From assembly GCF_003330765.1 (NCBI RefSeq), contig NZ_CP024902.1, positions 2,852,001 through 2,916,000 on the forward strand: a DNA stretch of 64,000 nt, given 5' to 3'. The notes under the pieces were generated by a model, which worked only from the letters and a program-made list of their open reading frames with translations, had not been told where the DNA came from and did not search any database. Every line of letters starts with the position of its first letter. Position 1 is the first letter of the stretch. Below are positions 18,470 through 26,639 of this stretch, piece by piece. A program made the position numbers and the translations under genes. The stretch comes from Burkholderia pyrrocinia (GTDB lineage Bacteria > Pseudomonadota > Gammaproteobacteria > Burkholderiales > Burkholderiaceae).

Positions 18470-20056
18470 ATGAAATTCGACGTGGCGATCGTCGGCAGCG
18501 GCCTGGCAGGGCTGTCGGTCGCGCTCAATCTGGCCAGCACGCGACGTGTCGCGCTGATCGCGAAGCGTTCGATGATGGAGGGTGCAAGCGATAACGCGCA
18601 GGGCGGCATCGCGGCCGTCCTCGACTCGGCCGACAGCATCGAGAACCACGTCGACGACACGCTGGTCGCGGGTGGCGGCCTGTGCGACGAAGGCGCGACG
18701 CGCTACATCGTCGAGCACGGCCGCGAAGCGATCGAATGGCTGATCTCGCAAGGCGTGCCGTTCACGAAGGACGACGCGGCCGAGCTCGGCTTCCACCTGA
18801 CGCGCGAGGGCGGCCACAGCCACCGCCGGATCATCCATGCGGCCGACGCGACCGGCCATGCGGTGCTCGCGACGCTGTCGGAGCGCGCGCGCCAGCATCC
18901 GAACATCACGTTCTTCGAAAACCACCACGCGATCGACCTGATCACGTCGGACCGGCTCGGCCTGCCCGGCCGCCGCTGTCACGGCCTGTATGCGCTCGAC
19001 GTCGACAACGACCGCACGATCACGATCGAGGCGCCGCATACGGTGCTCGCGACGGGCGGCGCCGGCAAGGTCTACCTGTACACGACGAACCCCGACACGG
19101 CGACCGGCGACGGCATCGCCATGGCGTGGCGCGCGGGCTGCCGCGTGTCGAACATGGAATTCATCCAGTTCCACCCGACCTGCCTGTTCCATCCGTATGC
19201 AAAATCGTTCCTGATTTCGGAGGCCGTGCGCGGCGAAGGCGGCCTGCTGAAGCTGCCCGACGGCACGCGCTTCATGCCCGCACACGATCCGCGCGCCGAG
19301 CTTGCGCCGCGCGACATCGTCGCGCGCGCGATCGACTTCGAGATCAAGAAGCGCGGGATCGACTGCGTGTATCTCGACATCAGCCATCAGCCGGAAGCGT
19401 TCCTGCGCGAACACTTCCCGACGATCCACGCGCGCTGCCTCGAATTCGGCATCGACATCGCGAAACAACCGATTCCCGTCGTACCGGCCGCGCACTACAC
19501 GTGCGGCGGCGTCGTGACCGATCTCGCCGGGCGCACCGATCTCGCGGGCCTGTATGCGGTCGGCGAAACGTCGTACACGGGGCTGCACGGCGCGAACCGG
19601 CTCGCGAGCAACTCGCTACTCGAATGTCTCGTGATCGGCCGTGCGGCGGCCGAAGCGATCGAGGCGGCCGGCTTCGATGCCGAAACGCCGGCCACGCTGC
19701 CCGCGTGGGACGAAAGCCGCGTGTCGGATGCGGACGAGGAAGTCGTCGTTGCGCACAACTGGGACGAGTTGCGCCGCCTGATGTGGAACTACGTCGGCAT
19801 CGTGCGCACCGACAAGCGCCTCGAACGCGCGAAGCACCGGCTGTCGCTGCTGCGCGACGAGATCCACGAGTACTACGCGAACTTCCGCGTGACGCGCGAC
19901 CTGCTCGAACTGCGCAACCTCGTCGACGTGGCGACGCTGATCGTGAAGAGCGCGCACTCGCGCCGCGAAAGCCGCGGGCTGCACTACAGCCGCGACTGGC
20001 CGAACACGCTGCCGAAGGCGTTGCCAAGCGTGCTCACGCCGCGCGCGCGCCGCTGA
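18470..20056 (+). CDS. nadB: L-aspartate oxidase (528 aa)
   Basis: Flavoprotein of the succinate dehydrogenase/fumarate reductase family. FAD-binding [14 protein letters not shown] at residues 9-22, the active-site region [39 protein letters not shown], and near the end the flavin site [18 protein letters not shown]. NadB oxidises aspartate to iminoaspartate, the first step to quinolinate and NAD, in the cytoplasm. An ISL3 element now separates nadB from its terminator and from the nadC/nadA pair that converges on it. Confidence 0.96.
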   Translation: MKFDVAIVGSGLAGLSVALNLASTRRVALIAKRSMMEGASDNAQGGIAAVLDSADSIENHVDDTLVAGGGLCDEGATRYIVEHGREAIEWLISQGVPFTKDDAAELGFHLTREGGHSHRRIIHAADATGHAVLATLSERARQHPNITFFENHHAIDLITSDRLGLPGRRCHGLYALDVDNDRTITIEAPHTVLATGGAGKVYLYTTNPDTATGDGIAMAWRAGCRVSNMEFIQFHPTCLFHPYAKSFLISEAVRGEGGLLKLPDGTRFMPAHDPRAELAPRDIVARAIDFEIKKRGIDCVYLDISHQPEAFLREHFPTIHARCLEFGIDIAKQPIPVVPAAHYTCGGVVTDLAGRTDLAGLYAVGETSYTGLHGANRLASNSLLECLVIGRAAAEAIEAAGFDAETPATLPAWDESRVSDADEEVVVAHNWDELRRLMWNYVGIVRTDKRLERAKHRLSLLRDEIHEYYANFRVTRDLLELRNLVDVATLIVKSAHSRRESRGLHYSRDWPNTLPKALPSVLTPRARR

Positions 20057-20087
20057 GCGGCGCGCCCTTCCCGGCTGCGCCCGCACA

Positions 20088-20095
20088 AGAAAAAA
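20088..20095. repeat. Left copy of the 8-bp target site duplication
   Basis: AGAAAAAA directly before the left inverted repeat. The identical octamer AGAAAAAA follows the right inverted repeat at 21401-21408. An exact duplication of eight bases is usual for ISL3-family insertion and indicates that the element has not rearranged since it arrived. Confidence 0.9.
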
Positions 20096-21400
20096 GGTTC
20101 ATCGCAGGAAACCGTGGAGCGTTTGAGGGCGATTGCGTAACCTGACGCCTGATTCTATGGAGGTCAGGGGGAAGAATTGCTCGATCGCAAGGCGCTTCAG
20201 GCACTGGGCTGCTGGACCGGCTATCGGTTGGAACGGGTGGAATGGCCGGAAGGAGACGGCCATACGCTGTCGCTGCATCTGAAGCCAGTCAGCAAGGTCA
20301 TGCACTGCGAACAGTGCGGCGCGCGCTGCCAGCAAATCCACGAGACGACGGTTCGGCGAGTGCGCGATCTGCCACTGTTCGAGTACCGAGTCGTGCTGCA
20401 TGTCCCCCGCCGTCGGGTCTGGTGCGCACACTGCGGCGGCCCGAGGCTGGAGAAGCTGGCGTGGCTGGGCCGCTACCAGCGAGTGACGGAGCGGTTCGCC
20501 AAGGCCTGTGAGAAGCTGCTGCAAGCGGCCAGCGTGCAGGCGGTGGCAGCCTTCTACGACCTGGGCTGGCACACGGTCAAATCGATCGACAAGATGCGCT
20601 TGCGGGCTCGCGTGGCCGAGCCGGACTGGTCGACGATCCGCTATCTGGCAATGGACGAATTCGCGCTGCATAAGGGCCATCGCTACGCCACGGTGGTAGT
20701 TGATCCGATCGGCCGACAGGTGCTCTGGGTCGGCCCCGGACGTTCACGAGAAACGGCTCGAACCTTCTTCGAACAACTGCCCGAAGGCGTTGCCGAGCGC
20801 ATCGAAGCGGTCGCGATCGACATGACCACGGCCTATGAGCTGGAGATCAAGGAGCAGTGCCCGCAAGCGGAAATCGTCTTTGACCTGTACCACGTCGTGG
20901 CCAAGTACGGCCGCGAAGTGATCGACAGGGTGCGAGTGGATCAGGCCAATCAACTACGACATGACAAGCCGGCCCGCAAGGTCCTGAAGTCCAGCCGCTG
21001 GCTGTTGCTGCGCAACCGTCACAACCTGAAACCAGAACAGGCCGTGCACCTGAAGGATCTGCTGGCCGCCAATCAGTCGCTGTTATGCGTCTACGTGCTG
21101 CGCGACGAACTCAAACGGCTCTGGTTCTACCGAAAGCCCGCCTGGGCGGAAAAGGCTTGGGGGCAATGGTTCGAACAGGCTCAGCAAAGCGGGATCGCCG
21201 CGCTGCAAAAGTTCGCTCAGCGCTTGCAGGGTTACTGGCACGGAATCGTGACTCGCTGCCGTCATCCGCTCAATACCAGCGTCGTCGAAGGCATCAACAA
21301 CACCATCAAGGTCATCAAGCGTCGGGCTTATGGGTACCGCGACGAGGAATACTTCTTCCTCAAAATCCGCGCCGCGTTCCCCGGTAATCCGCGATGAACC
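20096..21400 (+). mobile_element. ISL3-family insertion sequence (1305 bp, complete)
   Basis: The element is bounded by imperfect terminal inverted repeats of at least 22 bp. The left end begins GGTTCATCGCAGG at 20096-20117 and the right end, read on the minus strand, begins GGTTCATCGCGGA at 21400-21379; 17 of 22 positions agree. Both ends are flanked by AGAAAAAA. Inside is one intact transposase gene filling most of the element, with no passenger gene. It landed in the A-tract of the nadB/nadC terminator, a typical AT-rich target. The intact ORF and exact duplication suggest a recent and possibly active copy. Confidence 0.93.
20177..21397 (+). CDS. ISL3 family transposase (406 aa)
   Basis: N-terminal zinc-finger with two CxxC pairs (Cys44/Cys47 and Cys83/Cys86), then a helix-turn-helix region, then the ISL3 DDE domain. 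Candidate catalytic residues are Asp160 in LAMDEFALHKGHRY, Asp215 in AVAIDMTTAYE and Glu371 in VVEGINNTIK. The start is a TTG at 20177 preceded by AGGGGGA. The stop codon lies within the right inverted repeat. Residues 232-353 resemble the C-terminal part of the acyl-CoA desaturase encoded at 23822. Confidence 0.95.
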   Translation: MLDRKALQALGCWTGYRLERVEWPEGDGHTLSLHLKPVSKVMHCEQCGARCQQIHETTVRRVRDLPLFEYRVVLHVPRRRVWCAHCGGPRLEKLAWLGRYQRVTERFAKACEKLLQAASVQAVAAFYDLGWHTVKSIDKMRLRARVAEPDWSTIRYLAMDEFALHKGHRYATVVVDPIGRQVLWVGPGRSRETARTFFEQLPEGVAERIEAVAIDMTTAYELEIKEQCPQAEIVFDLYHVVAKYGREVIDRVRVDQANQLRHDKPARKVLKSSRWLLLRNRHNLKPEQAVHLKDLLAANQSLLCVYVLRDELKRLWFYRKPAWAEKAWGQWFEQAQQSGIAALQKFAQRLQGYWHGIVTRCRHPLNTSVVEGINNTIKVIKRRAYGYRDEEYFFLKIRAAFPGNPR

Positions 21401-21408
21401 AGAAAAAA
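21401..21408. repeat. Right copy of the 8-bp target site duplication
   Basis: AGAAAAAA immediately after the right inverted repeat, identical to 20088-20095. It is also the A-tract of the hairpin at 21403-21440. Confidence 0.9.
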
Positions 21409-21440
21409 GCCGTTGGCGTTTGCACGCCAACGGCTTTTTC
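21403..21440. terminator. Bidirectional terminator shared by nadB and nadC, now displaced from nadB
   Basis: A 15-bp stem, AAAAAGCCGTTGGCG with CGCCAACGGCTTTTT. On the minus strand it ends the nadA-nadC transcript. On the plus strand it must once have ended nadB, but the IS now lies in between, so nadB transcripts run into the element or end within it. Confidence 0.85.
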
Positions 21441-21461
21441 GTCTGACCGCATGCCACTCGG

Positions 21462-22343
21462 TCAGTCGACGATCCGCATCGAATAGTCCGTTGCGCGCAC
21501 GTCCTTCGTCAGCGCGCCGATCGAGATGCGATCGACGCCCGTCTCCGCGAACGCGCGCACCGTATCGAAATTGACGCCGCCAGACACTTCGAGCACGGCC
21601 TTGCCGTCCGCCACGCGCACCGCTTCACGCATCATGTCGAGCGTGAAGTTGTCGAGCAGCACCGACTGCGCGCGATGCGCGAGCGCCGTGTCGAGCTGCG
21701 CAAGCGTCTCGACCTCGACCTGCACGGGCACGCCCGAATCCAGCGCGAACGCCGCGTCGAGCGCCTCGCCGACGCCGCCCGCCGCTGCGATGTGGTTCTC
21801 CTTGATCAGGATGCCGTCGTACAGCGCGAGACGCTGGTTCTCGCCGCCGCCGACGCGCACCGCGTATTTCTGCGCGAGCCGCAGGCCCGGCAGCGTCTTG
21901 CGCGTATCGAGGATCTTCGCGCGCGTGCCTTCGACGCGATCAACGTAACGGCGCGTCGCGGTCGCGACGCCCGACAGCAGTTGCAGGAAGTTCAGCCCGT
22001 TGCGCTCGGCCGTCAGCAGCGCGCGCGCCGGCCCTTCGAGTTCGCAGACGGTCGAATCGGGCGACATCCGGTCGCCTTCGCGATAGCGCCATTGCACGAC
22101 GATCGCCGGATCGATCCGGCCGATCACGGCCTCGAACCACGGCACGCCGCACAGCACGGCTTCCTCGCGCACGATAATGCGCGCGCGGCGACGCCCGCCG
22201 GCCGGCACGAGCCGCCCGGTCTGGTCGCCGGTGCCGACGTCTTCCGCGATCGCATCGGCAACGTTGCGCGCGATCGCGTCTTCGAATGCCGTGCCGTATT
22301 GCTCGCGGACGATCTCGAACAGCGGGGATACTGCGGTCGTCAT
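21462..22343 (-). CDS. nadC: Nicotinate-nucleotide pyrophosphorylase, carboxylating (293 aa)
   Basis: NadC converts quinolinate and PRPP to nicotinate mononucleotide. Visible motifs: ISEDVGTGDQT-like AIAEDVGTGDQTG, LTAERNGLNFLQLLSGVAT, LDTRKTLPGLRLAQKYAVR, GGGENQRLALYDGILIKENH, and the phosphate site EVSGGVNFD ending with ISIGALTKDV. The start is taken at the ATG at 22343, which matches the family. The frame stays open upstream through a repeat (22362-22421) to another ATG at 22426, which would add a low-complexity 28-residue leader. It follows nadA on the same strand. Confidence 0.95.
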   Translation of the reverse strand: MTTAVSPLFEIVREQYGTAFEDAIARNVADAIAEDVGTGDQTGRLVPAGGRRRARIIVREEAVLCGVPWFEAVIGRIDPAIVVQWRYREGDRMSPDSTVCELEGPARALLTAERNGLNFLQLLSGVATATRRYVDRVEGTRAKILDTRKTLPGLRLAQKYAVRVGGGENQRLALYDGILIKENHIAAAGGVGEALDAAFALDSGVPVQVEVETLAQLDTALAHRAQSVLLDNFTLDMMREAVRVADGKAVLEVSGGVNFDTVRAFAETGVDRISIGALTKDVRATDYSMRIVD

Positions 22344-22361
22344 GCCGCCTTCCGCCGGGCC

Positions 22362-22421
22362 GCCCCCAAGGACGGCGGCCGCCCCCTCGGGGGGCTGCGA
22401 ACAAATGTGAGCTTGGGGGCC
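22362..22421. repeat. GC-rich palindromic repeat between nadA and nadC
   Basis: CCCCCAAG (22363-22370) pairs with CTTGGGGG (22412-22419), and between them CCCCC TC GGGGG forms a second hairpin. Similar GC-rich nested palindromes with CCCCCAAG/CTTGGGGG ends are scattered in intergenic DNA of many Burkholderiales; that statement is from memory. It may stabilise the 3' end of the nadA message or attenuate nadC. Confidence 0.65.
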
Positions 22422-22426
22422 GTCCA

Positions 22427-23569
22427 TTATGCCGCCCCCACGTTCGCAAACAGTTGCTGGTCGCGCTGCAGATCGCCGCTCGCCTGCACGCGCTTCTTCT
22501 GCGCGGCCGCGAAATCGAGCATCCGGTCGATCGGCAAGCGCGCGCGCGCGCCGATCGCGGGATCGACGAAGATCTCGTTGTGACCGCGTTCGAGCACGTC
22601 GGCGAGGTTCGCCAGGCCGTTCATTGCCATCCACGGGCAGTGCGCACAGCTCTTGCAGGTCGCGCTGTTGCCGGCCGTCGGCGCGGCGATGAAGGTCTTG
22701 CCGGGCGCCGCGAGCTGCATCTTGTGCAGGATCCCGAGATCGGTCGCGACGATGAAGTGCGTCGCGTCGAACTTGACCGCCGCGTCGATCAGCTGCGTGG
22801 TCGAGCCGACGACATCGGCCTGCGCAACGACGTTTTCCGGCGATTCGGGATGGACGAGCACCTTCGCGTCCGGATATTCGGCGCGCAGCAGATCGAGTTC
22901 GATACCCTTGAACTCGTCGTGGACGAGGCACGAACCCTGCCAGAGCAGCATGTCCGCGCCGGTTTTCTTCTGAATATAGTTGCCGAGATGGCGATCGGGC
23001 GCCCAGATGATCTTCTCGCCGCGCGCGTGCAGGTCGGCAACGATCTCGAGACCGATCGACGACGTGACCATCCAGTCCGCGCGCGCCTTGACGGCCGCGC
23101 TGGTGTTCGCGTAGACGACCACGGTGCGGTCGGGATGCGCATCGCAGAACGCCGAGAATTCGTCGACCGGGCAGCCGAGGTCGAGCGAACAGGTCGCATC
23201 GAGATCGGGCATCAGGATCCGCTTGTTCGGGCTCAGGATCTTCGCGGTTTCACCCATGAAGCGCACGCCGGCGACGACCAGCGTCTGTGCTTCGTGATCG
23301 CGGCCGAAGCGGGCCATTTCGAGCGAATCGGCGACGCAACCGCCCGTTTCGTCGGCCAGCTCCTGCAATTCGGCATCCACGTAGTAGTGCGCGACCAGCA
23401 CGGCCTTTTCACGTACGAGCAACGCCTTGATGCGCGCCTTCAGCGCGGCGCGCTCCTCGGGGGACGGCGTATCGGGTACTTTTGCCCATGCCTGTCCGAC
23501 ACCGCAGACCGCGCCTGCCGCGACCGGACGGTCGTACTCGACGGGTTTGATCGTCGATTGCATCTCCAT
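22427..23569 (-). CDS. nadA: Quinolinate synthase A (380 aa)
   Basis: NadA condenses iminoaspartate with dihydroxyacetone phosphate to quinolinate using a 4Fe-4S cluster. Cluster cysteines are in [26 protein letters not shown] and the C-terminal CKSCAHCPW motif. [18 protein letters not shown] and [11 protein letters not shown] are characteristic. Length is normal for the long proteobacterial form. A ribosome binding site AGGAG lies seven bases before the ATG and is immediately preceded by three tandem hairpin repeats. Confidence 0.96.
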   Translation of the reverse strand: MEMQSTIKPVEYDRPVAAGAVCGVGQAWAKVPDTPSPEERAALKARIKALLVREKAVLVAHYYVDAELQELADETGGCVADSLEMARFGRDHEAQTLVVAGVRFMGETAKILSPNKRILMPDLDATCSLDLGCPVDEFSAFCDAHPDRTVVVYANTSAAVKARADWMVTSSIGLEIVADLHARGEKIIWAPDRHLGNYIQKKTGADMLLWQGSCLVHDEFKGIELDLLRAEYPDAKVLVHPESPENVVAQADVVGSTTQLIDAAVKFDATHFIVATDLGILHKMQLAAPGKTFIAAPTAGNSATCKSCAHCPWMAMNGLANLADVLERGHNEIFVDPAIGARARLPIDRMLDFAAAQKKRVQASGDLQRDQQLFANVGAA

Positions 23570-23576
23570 ATCTCCT

Positions 23577-23717
23577 GTCGACCAGAGTTAGTGCTTTAGC
23601 ACTTACTCTGGTCCCATGCTTTGCGGTCGACCGGAGTTAGCACTTCAGCGCTTACTTCGGTCCCATGCTTTGCGGTCGACCAGAGTTAGCACTTCAGCGC
23701 TTGCTTCGGTCCCATCC
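23577..23717. repeat. Tandem 49-bp palindromic repeats (about 2.9 copies) directly upstream of nadA
   Basis: Three copies start at about 23578, 23627 and 23676, exactly 49 bases apart. Each contains an inverted repeat: in the copy nearest nadA the arms ACCAGAGTAAGTGCT and AGCACTAACTCTGGT (minus strand) pair with a single mismatch around a two-base loop; the other two copies diverge slightly. Copies share the spacer CCCATGCTTTGCGG. The last hairpin ends a few bases before the nadA ribosome binding site, so it must be part of the leader RNA if the promoter is upstream. Confidence 0.85.
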
Positions 23718-23765
23718 AAAGCTCAACCCTGTTGACGGCCACCTCGAAAACCGGCGGCCCAAATG

Positions 23766-23791
23766 AAAAAACCCCGCCAACGCGGGGTTTG
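23766..23791 (-). terminator. Terminator of the desaturase gene
   Basis: AAACCCCGC and GCGGGGTTT around CAAC; on the minus strand it is followed by TTTTTT. It lies about 30 bases after the desaturase stop. Confidence 0.85.
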
Positions 23792-23821
23792 TGACGTCCT
23801 TAGATTCTAATCGATTTCGAA

Positions 23822-25018
23822 TCAGGCGTAGCGACGCAGGCGCGTCGCGAATTCCTGCAGCGACTTGATGCCGCTTTGTTCTGCGCGATGGCACCAATCC
23901 TGCAATTGCGCGAGAAGCTGCTCGCGCGACGCGGTCGAGCGATCCCAGATTGCGGCGAGATCCTGGCGCAGCTGGAAGTACGTGTGCAGCTTCTGGCTGT
24001 TCGCGAAGATTTCCGGCAGCAGCTTCTTCTGCGGCTCGTCGAGGCCCTCGGCGTCCTTGTGGAACCACTTGCGCGCGCCGCGCATCAGCTGGTACTTCTC
24101 GCTCGAACCTAGCTCCTTCAGGTGCGCGAGCTCCTGACGGTACGCACGCTTCACGGCCTTGCCGTAGCGCGCCATCACTTCGTAGCGGTTCGACAGCACG
24201 GCCTGCAGCGTTTCCTGGTCGAGCACCATCTTCGGCTTGTTCAGGCGCGGCGTCGGTGCGACCTTCTTCACCTTCGCGAGACCGAACGCCGACATGATGC
24301 GGATGTACATCCAGCCGATGTCGAACTCGTACCACTTGTTCGACAGCTTCGCCGACGTCGCGAACGTGTGGTGGTTGTTGTGCAGTTCTTCGCCGCCGAT
24401 CACGATGCCCCACGGGAACAGGTTCGTGCTCGCGTCGGCCGAGTTGAAGTTGCGATAACCCCAGAAGTGACCGAAGCCGTTGACGACGCCAGCCGCCCAG
24501 AACGGAATCCAGACCATCTGCACGGCCCACACGGTCAGGCCGAGCACGCCGAACAGCGCGACGTCGATCACCATCATCATGCTGATGCCGAGGATCGGGT
24601 ACTTCGTGTAGACGTTGCGCTCCATCCAGTCGTTCGGCGTACCGTGGCTGAACTTGCGCATCGTTTCTTCGTTCTTTGCTTCCGCGCGGTACAGCTCGGC
24701 ACCCTCGAGGAACACCTTCCAGATGCCGCGCGTCTGCGGGCTGTGCGGATCTTCCTCGGTTTCGCACTTCGCATGGTGCTTGCGGTGAATCGCGGCCCAC
24801 TGCCCCGTCAGCATGCCGGTCGTCATCCACAGCCAGAAGCGGAAGAAGTGGCTCGCGATCGGATGCAGCTCCAGCGCGCGGTGCGCCTGGCAGCGGTGCA
24901 GGTAGACCGTCACGCCGATGATCGTGACGTGCGTGACGGCGAGCGCGAACAGCGCGACCTGCCACCACGAAAAACGCAGGAGCCCGTGGGAAAGAAAATC
25001 GAGCAGGGAATTCAACAA
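23822..25018 (-). CDS. Acyl-CoA desaturase with ISL3-transposase-like C-terminal extension (398 aa)
   Basis: Residues 1-255 are a membrane-bound fatty acid desaturase with the three histidine boxes: HRCQAHRALELH (41-52), HRKHH (78-82) and HNNHH (213-217), and two pairs of membrane helices. It would introduce a cis double bond in acyl chains using O2 and an electron donor. Residues about 265-397 are not part of the desaturase fold. They align with residues about 232-353 of the transposase encoded 2.4 kb away: RYEVMARYGKAV resembles LYHVVAKYGREV, and AEQSGIKSLQEFATRLRRY shares 12 of 19 residues with AQQSGIAALQKFAQRLQGY. The catalytic Asp of the transposase (Asp236) is not conserved and the Glu region is absent. 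Confidence 0.9.
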   Translation of the reverse strand: MLNSLLDFLSHGLLRFSWWQVALFALAVTHVTIIGVTVYLHRCQAHRALELHPIASHFFRFWLWMTTGMLTGQWAAIHRKHHAKCETEEDPHSPQTRGIWKVFLEGAELYRAEAKNEETMRKFSHGTPNDWMERNVYTKYPILGISMMMVIDVALFGVLGLTVWAVQMVWIPFWAAGVVNGFGHFWGYRNFNSADASTNLFPWGIVIGGEELHNNHHTFATSAKLSNKWYEFDIGWMYIRIMSAFGLAKVKKVAPTPRLNKPKMVLDQETLQAVLSNRYEVMARYGKAVKRAYRQELAHLKELGSSEKYQLMRGARKWFHKDAEGLDEPQKKLLPEIFANSQKLHTYFQLRQDLAAIWDRSTASREQLLAQLQDWCHRAEQSGIKSLQEFATRLRRYA

Positions 25019-25238
25019 GGCAGTTACCTGTGATGAGAGCGACGCCAGCCCGCGCAGACGTCAGAAAAATGAAAGCATACCGCGGATAGACCAGAATTTT
25101 ACTTCAACCGTTCCAAGTCTTTGTAAAAAATGAATATTTTCTTGCCCTGACGCAATTAGAGCAGTCCATGGGCGGACCAGGAAAGGCTTCCGATCCGGTT
25201 CCGACCGCGGGGTCGATACGATTGACGACCGACACGCC

Positions 25239-26621
25239 CTACGCAGCCGGTGCGCGCCCGTCCGCCGCGCCGTTGCCGGCCGCCGGATCGTGCGCGGCCA
25301 CGGCACCGGCGGCGGGAAAGCCGTCCGGCAACCCGACGACGCGCACTTCGCGCTGCGGAAACGGAATCGAAATCCCGTGCTCGCTGAACAGCCGCCAGAT
25401 GTTGCGGTTCACGGTCGAACGCACGCCCGACGTGCCTTTCGCCGAATCCTCGATCCAGAAGCCGAGCTCCAGGTCGATCCCGTCCGCGCCGAAACTCACG
25501 AGATACGGAGTCGGTGCGGGCTCCGCCAGCACCCGCGGCACGCCCTTCGCGGCGTCGGCGAGCAACCCGAGCGCGTGCTCGACGTCGCTCGTGTATGCGA
25601 CCTGCACCGCGACCTTCGCATACCCGCGCGTCAGGTACGACGACTGGTTCTGCACGACGTCGGTGATCAGCTTCTCGTTCGGGATCAGCGTCTCGTTGCC
25701 GTCGAGGCCGCGCACGACCGTATAACGCGTGCGGATCTGCGTGACGACGCCTTGCAACCCGCCGACGCTGATCGCGTCGCCGAGCCGCAGCGAGCGGTCG
25801 AGCAGGATGATGAAGCCCGACACGTAGTTGCTTGCGATCTTCTGCAGCCCGAAACCAAGGCCGACGCCCACCGCGCCGCCGAACACGCCGAGCACCGTCA
25901 CGTCGATACCGACGAGCGACAGCCCGATCAGGATCGCCGCGAACACGAGCAGCGCGCGGCCGACCCGCGACAGCACGACCTTCAGGTTCCCGTCGAGCGT
26001 GCTCGCGCGCGCGAGGCGATCCTCGAGCACCGAGCCGAGCCACATCGCGACCATCAGCGTCACGCACACCCACAGCGCGCCGGAGATCAGCGACAGCAGC
26101 GTGAGGTGCGCATTGGCGACGCGGAACTGCACGCTGTCGAGCCAGCCAAGCACGTCGCGCTGGATGCCGAGCACGGTCAGCACCATCGCGGCCCACACGA
26201 CGGTCGACACGATCTTCTCGACGATCGACAGCCACGCATGCGTGTGGCCATCGCGGGCGAACACGCGCCGCGCGAAGAAGAACAGCACGTAGATCAGCCC
26301 GATGCCGAACAGCGGCACAAGCGCGAGCGACAGCAGCGACGTCGACATGAACGGGTCGAACGCGAACTGCGCGACACCCGCGAAGACGCCGCCGAACAAC
26401 GGGAACAACGCGCGCTTCAGGCTTTGTGCGCCCGCACCGGGCGCGCGGCCGGCCGCCCGGCGGCGCGCATCGATCCGGCCGTGCACGAAGCGCGCGGCCA
26501 CCCACGCGAAACACAGCGCGCCGACGAGGATCGCCGCCTGCCAGATCATCACCGGCTGGTGGAAATCGCGAATCACCGATGCCAGCCGGTGCGACAGCAG
26601 GCGGCTCTGCAGATTCTCCAT
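25239..26621 (-). CDS. MscS family mechanosensitive ion channel (460 aa)
   Basis: Several N-terminal membrane helices precede the pore and MscS core. The core shows GVFGGAVGVGLGFGLQKIASNYVSGFIILLD-like sequence: GGAVGVGLGFGLQKIASNY at about residues 268-286, then LGDAISVGGLQGVVTQIRTR and LIPNEKLITDVVQN. The C-terminal cytoplasmic beta/alpha domain follows and ends in an alanine-rich tail. It would open under membrane tension to release solutes. The extra helices place it with the larger MscS relatives. It ends upstream of, and on the same strand as, the desaturase. Confidence 0.88.
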   Translation of the reverse strand: MENLQSRLLSHRLASVIRDFHQPVMIWQAAILVGALCFAWVAARFVHGRIDARRRAAGRAPGAGAQSLKRALFPLFGGVFAGVAQFAFDPFMSTSLLSLALVPLFGIGLIYVLFFFARRVFARDGHTHAWLSIVEKIVSTVVWAAMVLTVLGIQRDVLGWLDSVQFRVANAHLTLLSLISGALWVCVTLMVAMWLGSVLEDRLARASTLDGNLKVVLSRVGRALLVFAAILIGLSLVGIDVTVLGVFGGAVGVGLGFGLQKIASNYVSGFIILLDRSLRLGDAISVGGLQGVVTQIRTRYTVVRGLDGNETLIPNEKLITDVVQNQSSYLTRGYAKVAVQVAYTSDVEHALGLLADAAKGVPRVLAEPAPTPYLVSFGADGIDLELGFWIEDSAKGTSGVRSTVNRNIWRLFSEHGISIPFPQREVRVVGLPDGFPAAGAVAAHDPAAGNGAADGRAPAA

Positions 26622-26639
26622 CGTCCGTCCGGGCCGCCG

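Noticed and set aside
20096..21400. Possibility that the ISL3 element carries passenger genes or is part of a composite transposon.
   Set aside because: The transposase fills the element and no second copy of its ends is seen in the window.
23577..23717. Phage attachment site or integron attC-like array at the nadA repeats.
   Set aside because: No integrase gene or gene cassettes are near, and the repeats are strictly periodic and adjacent to a ribosome binding site.
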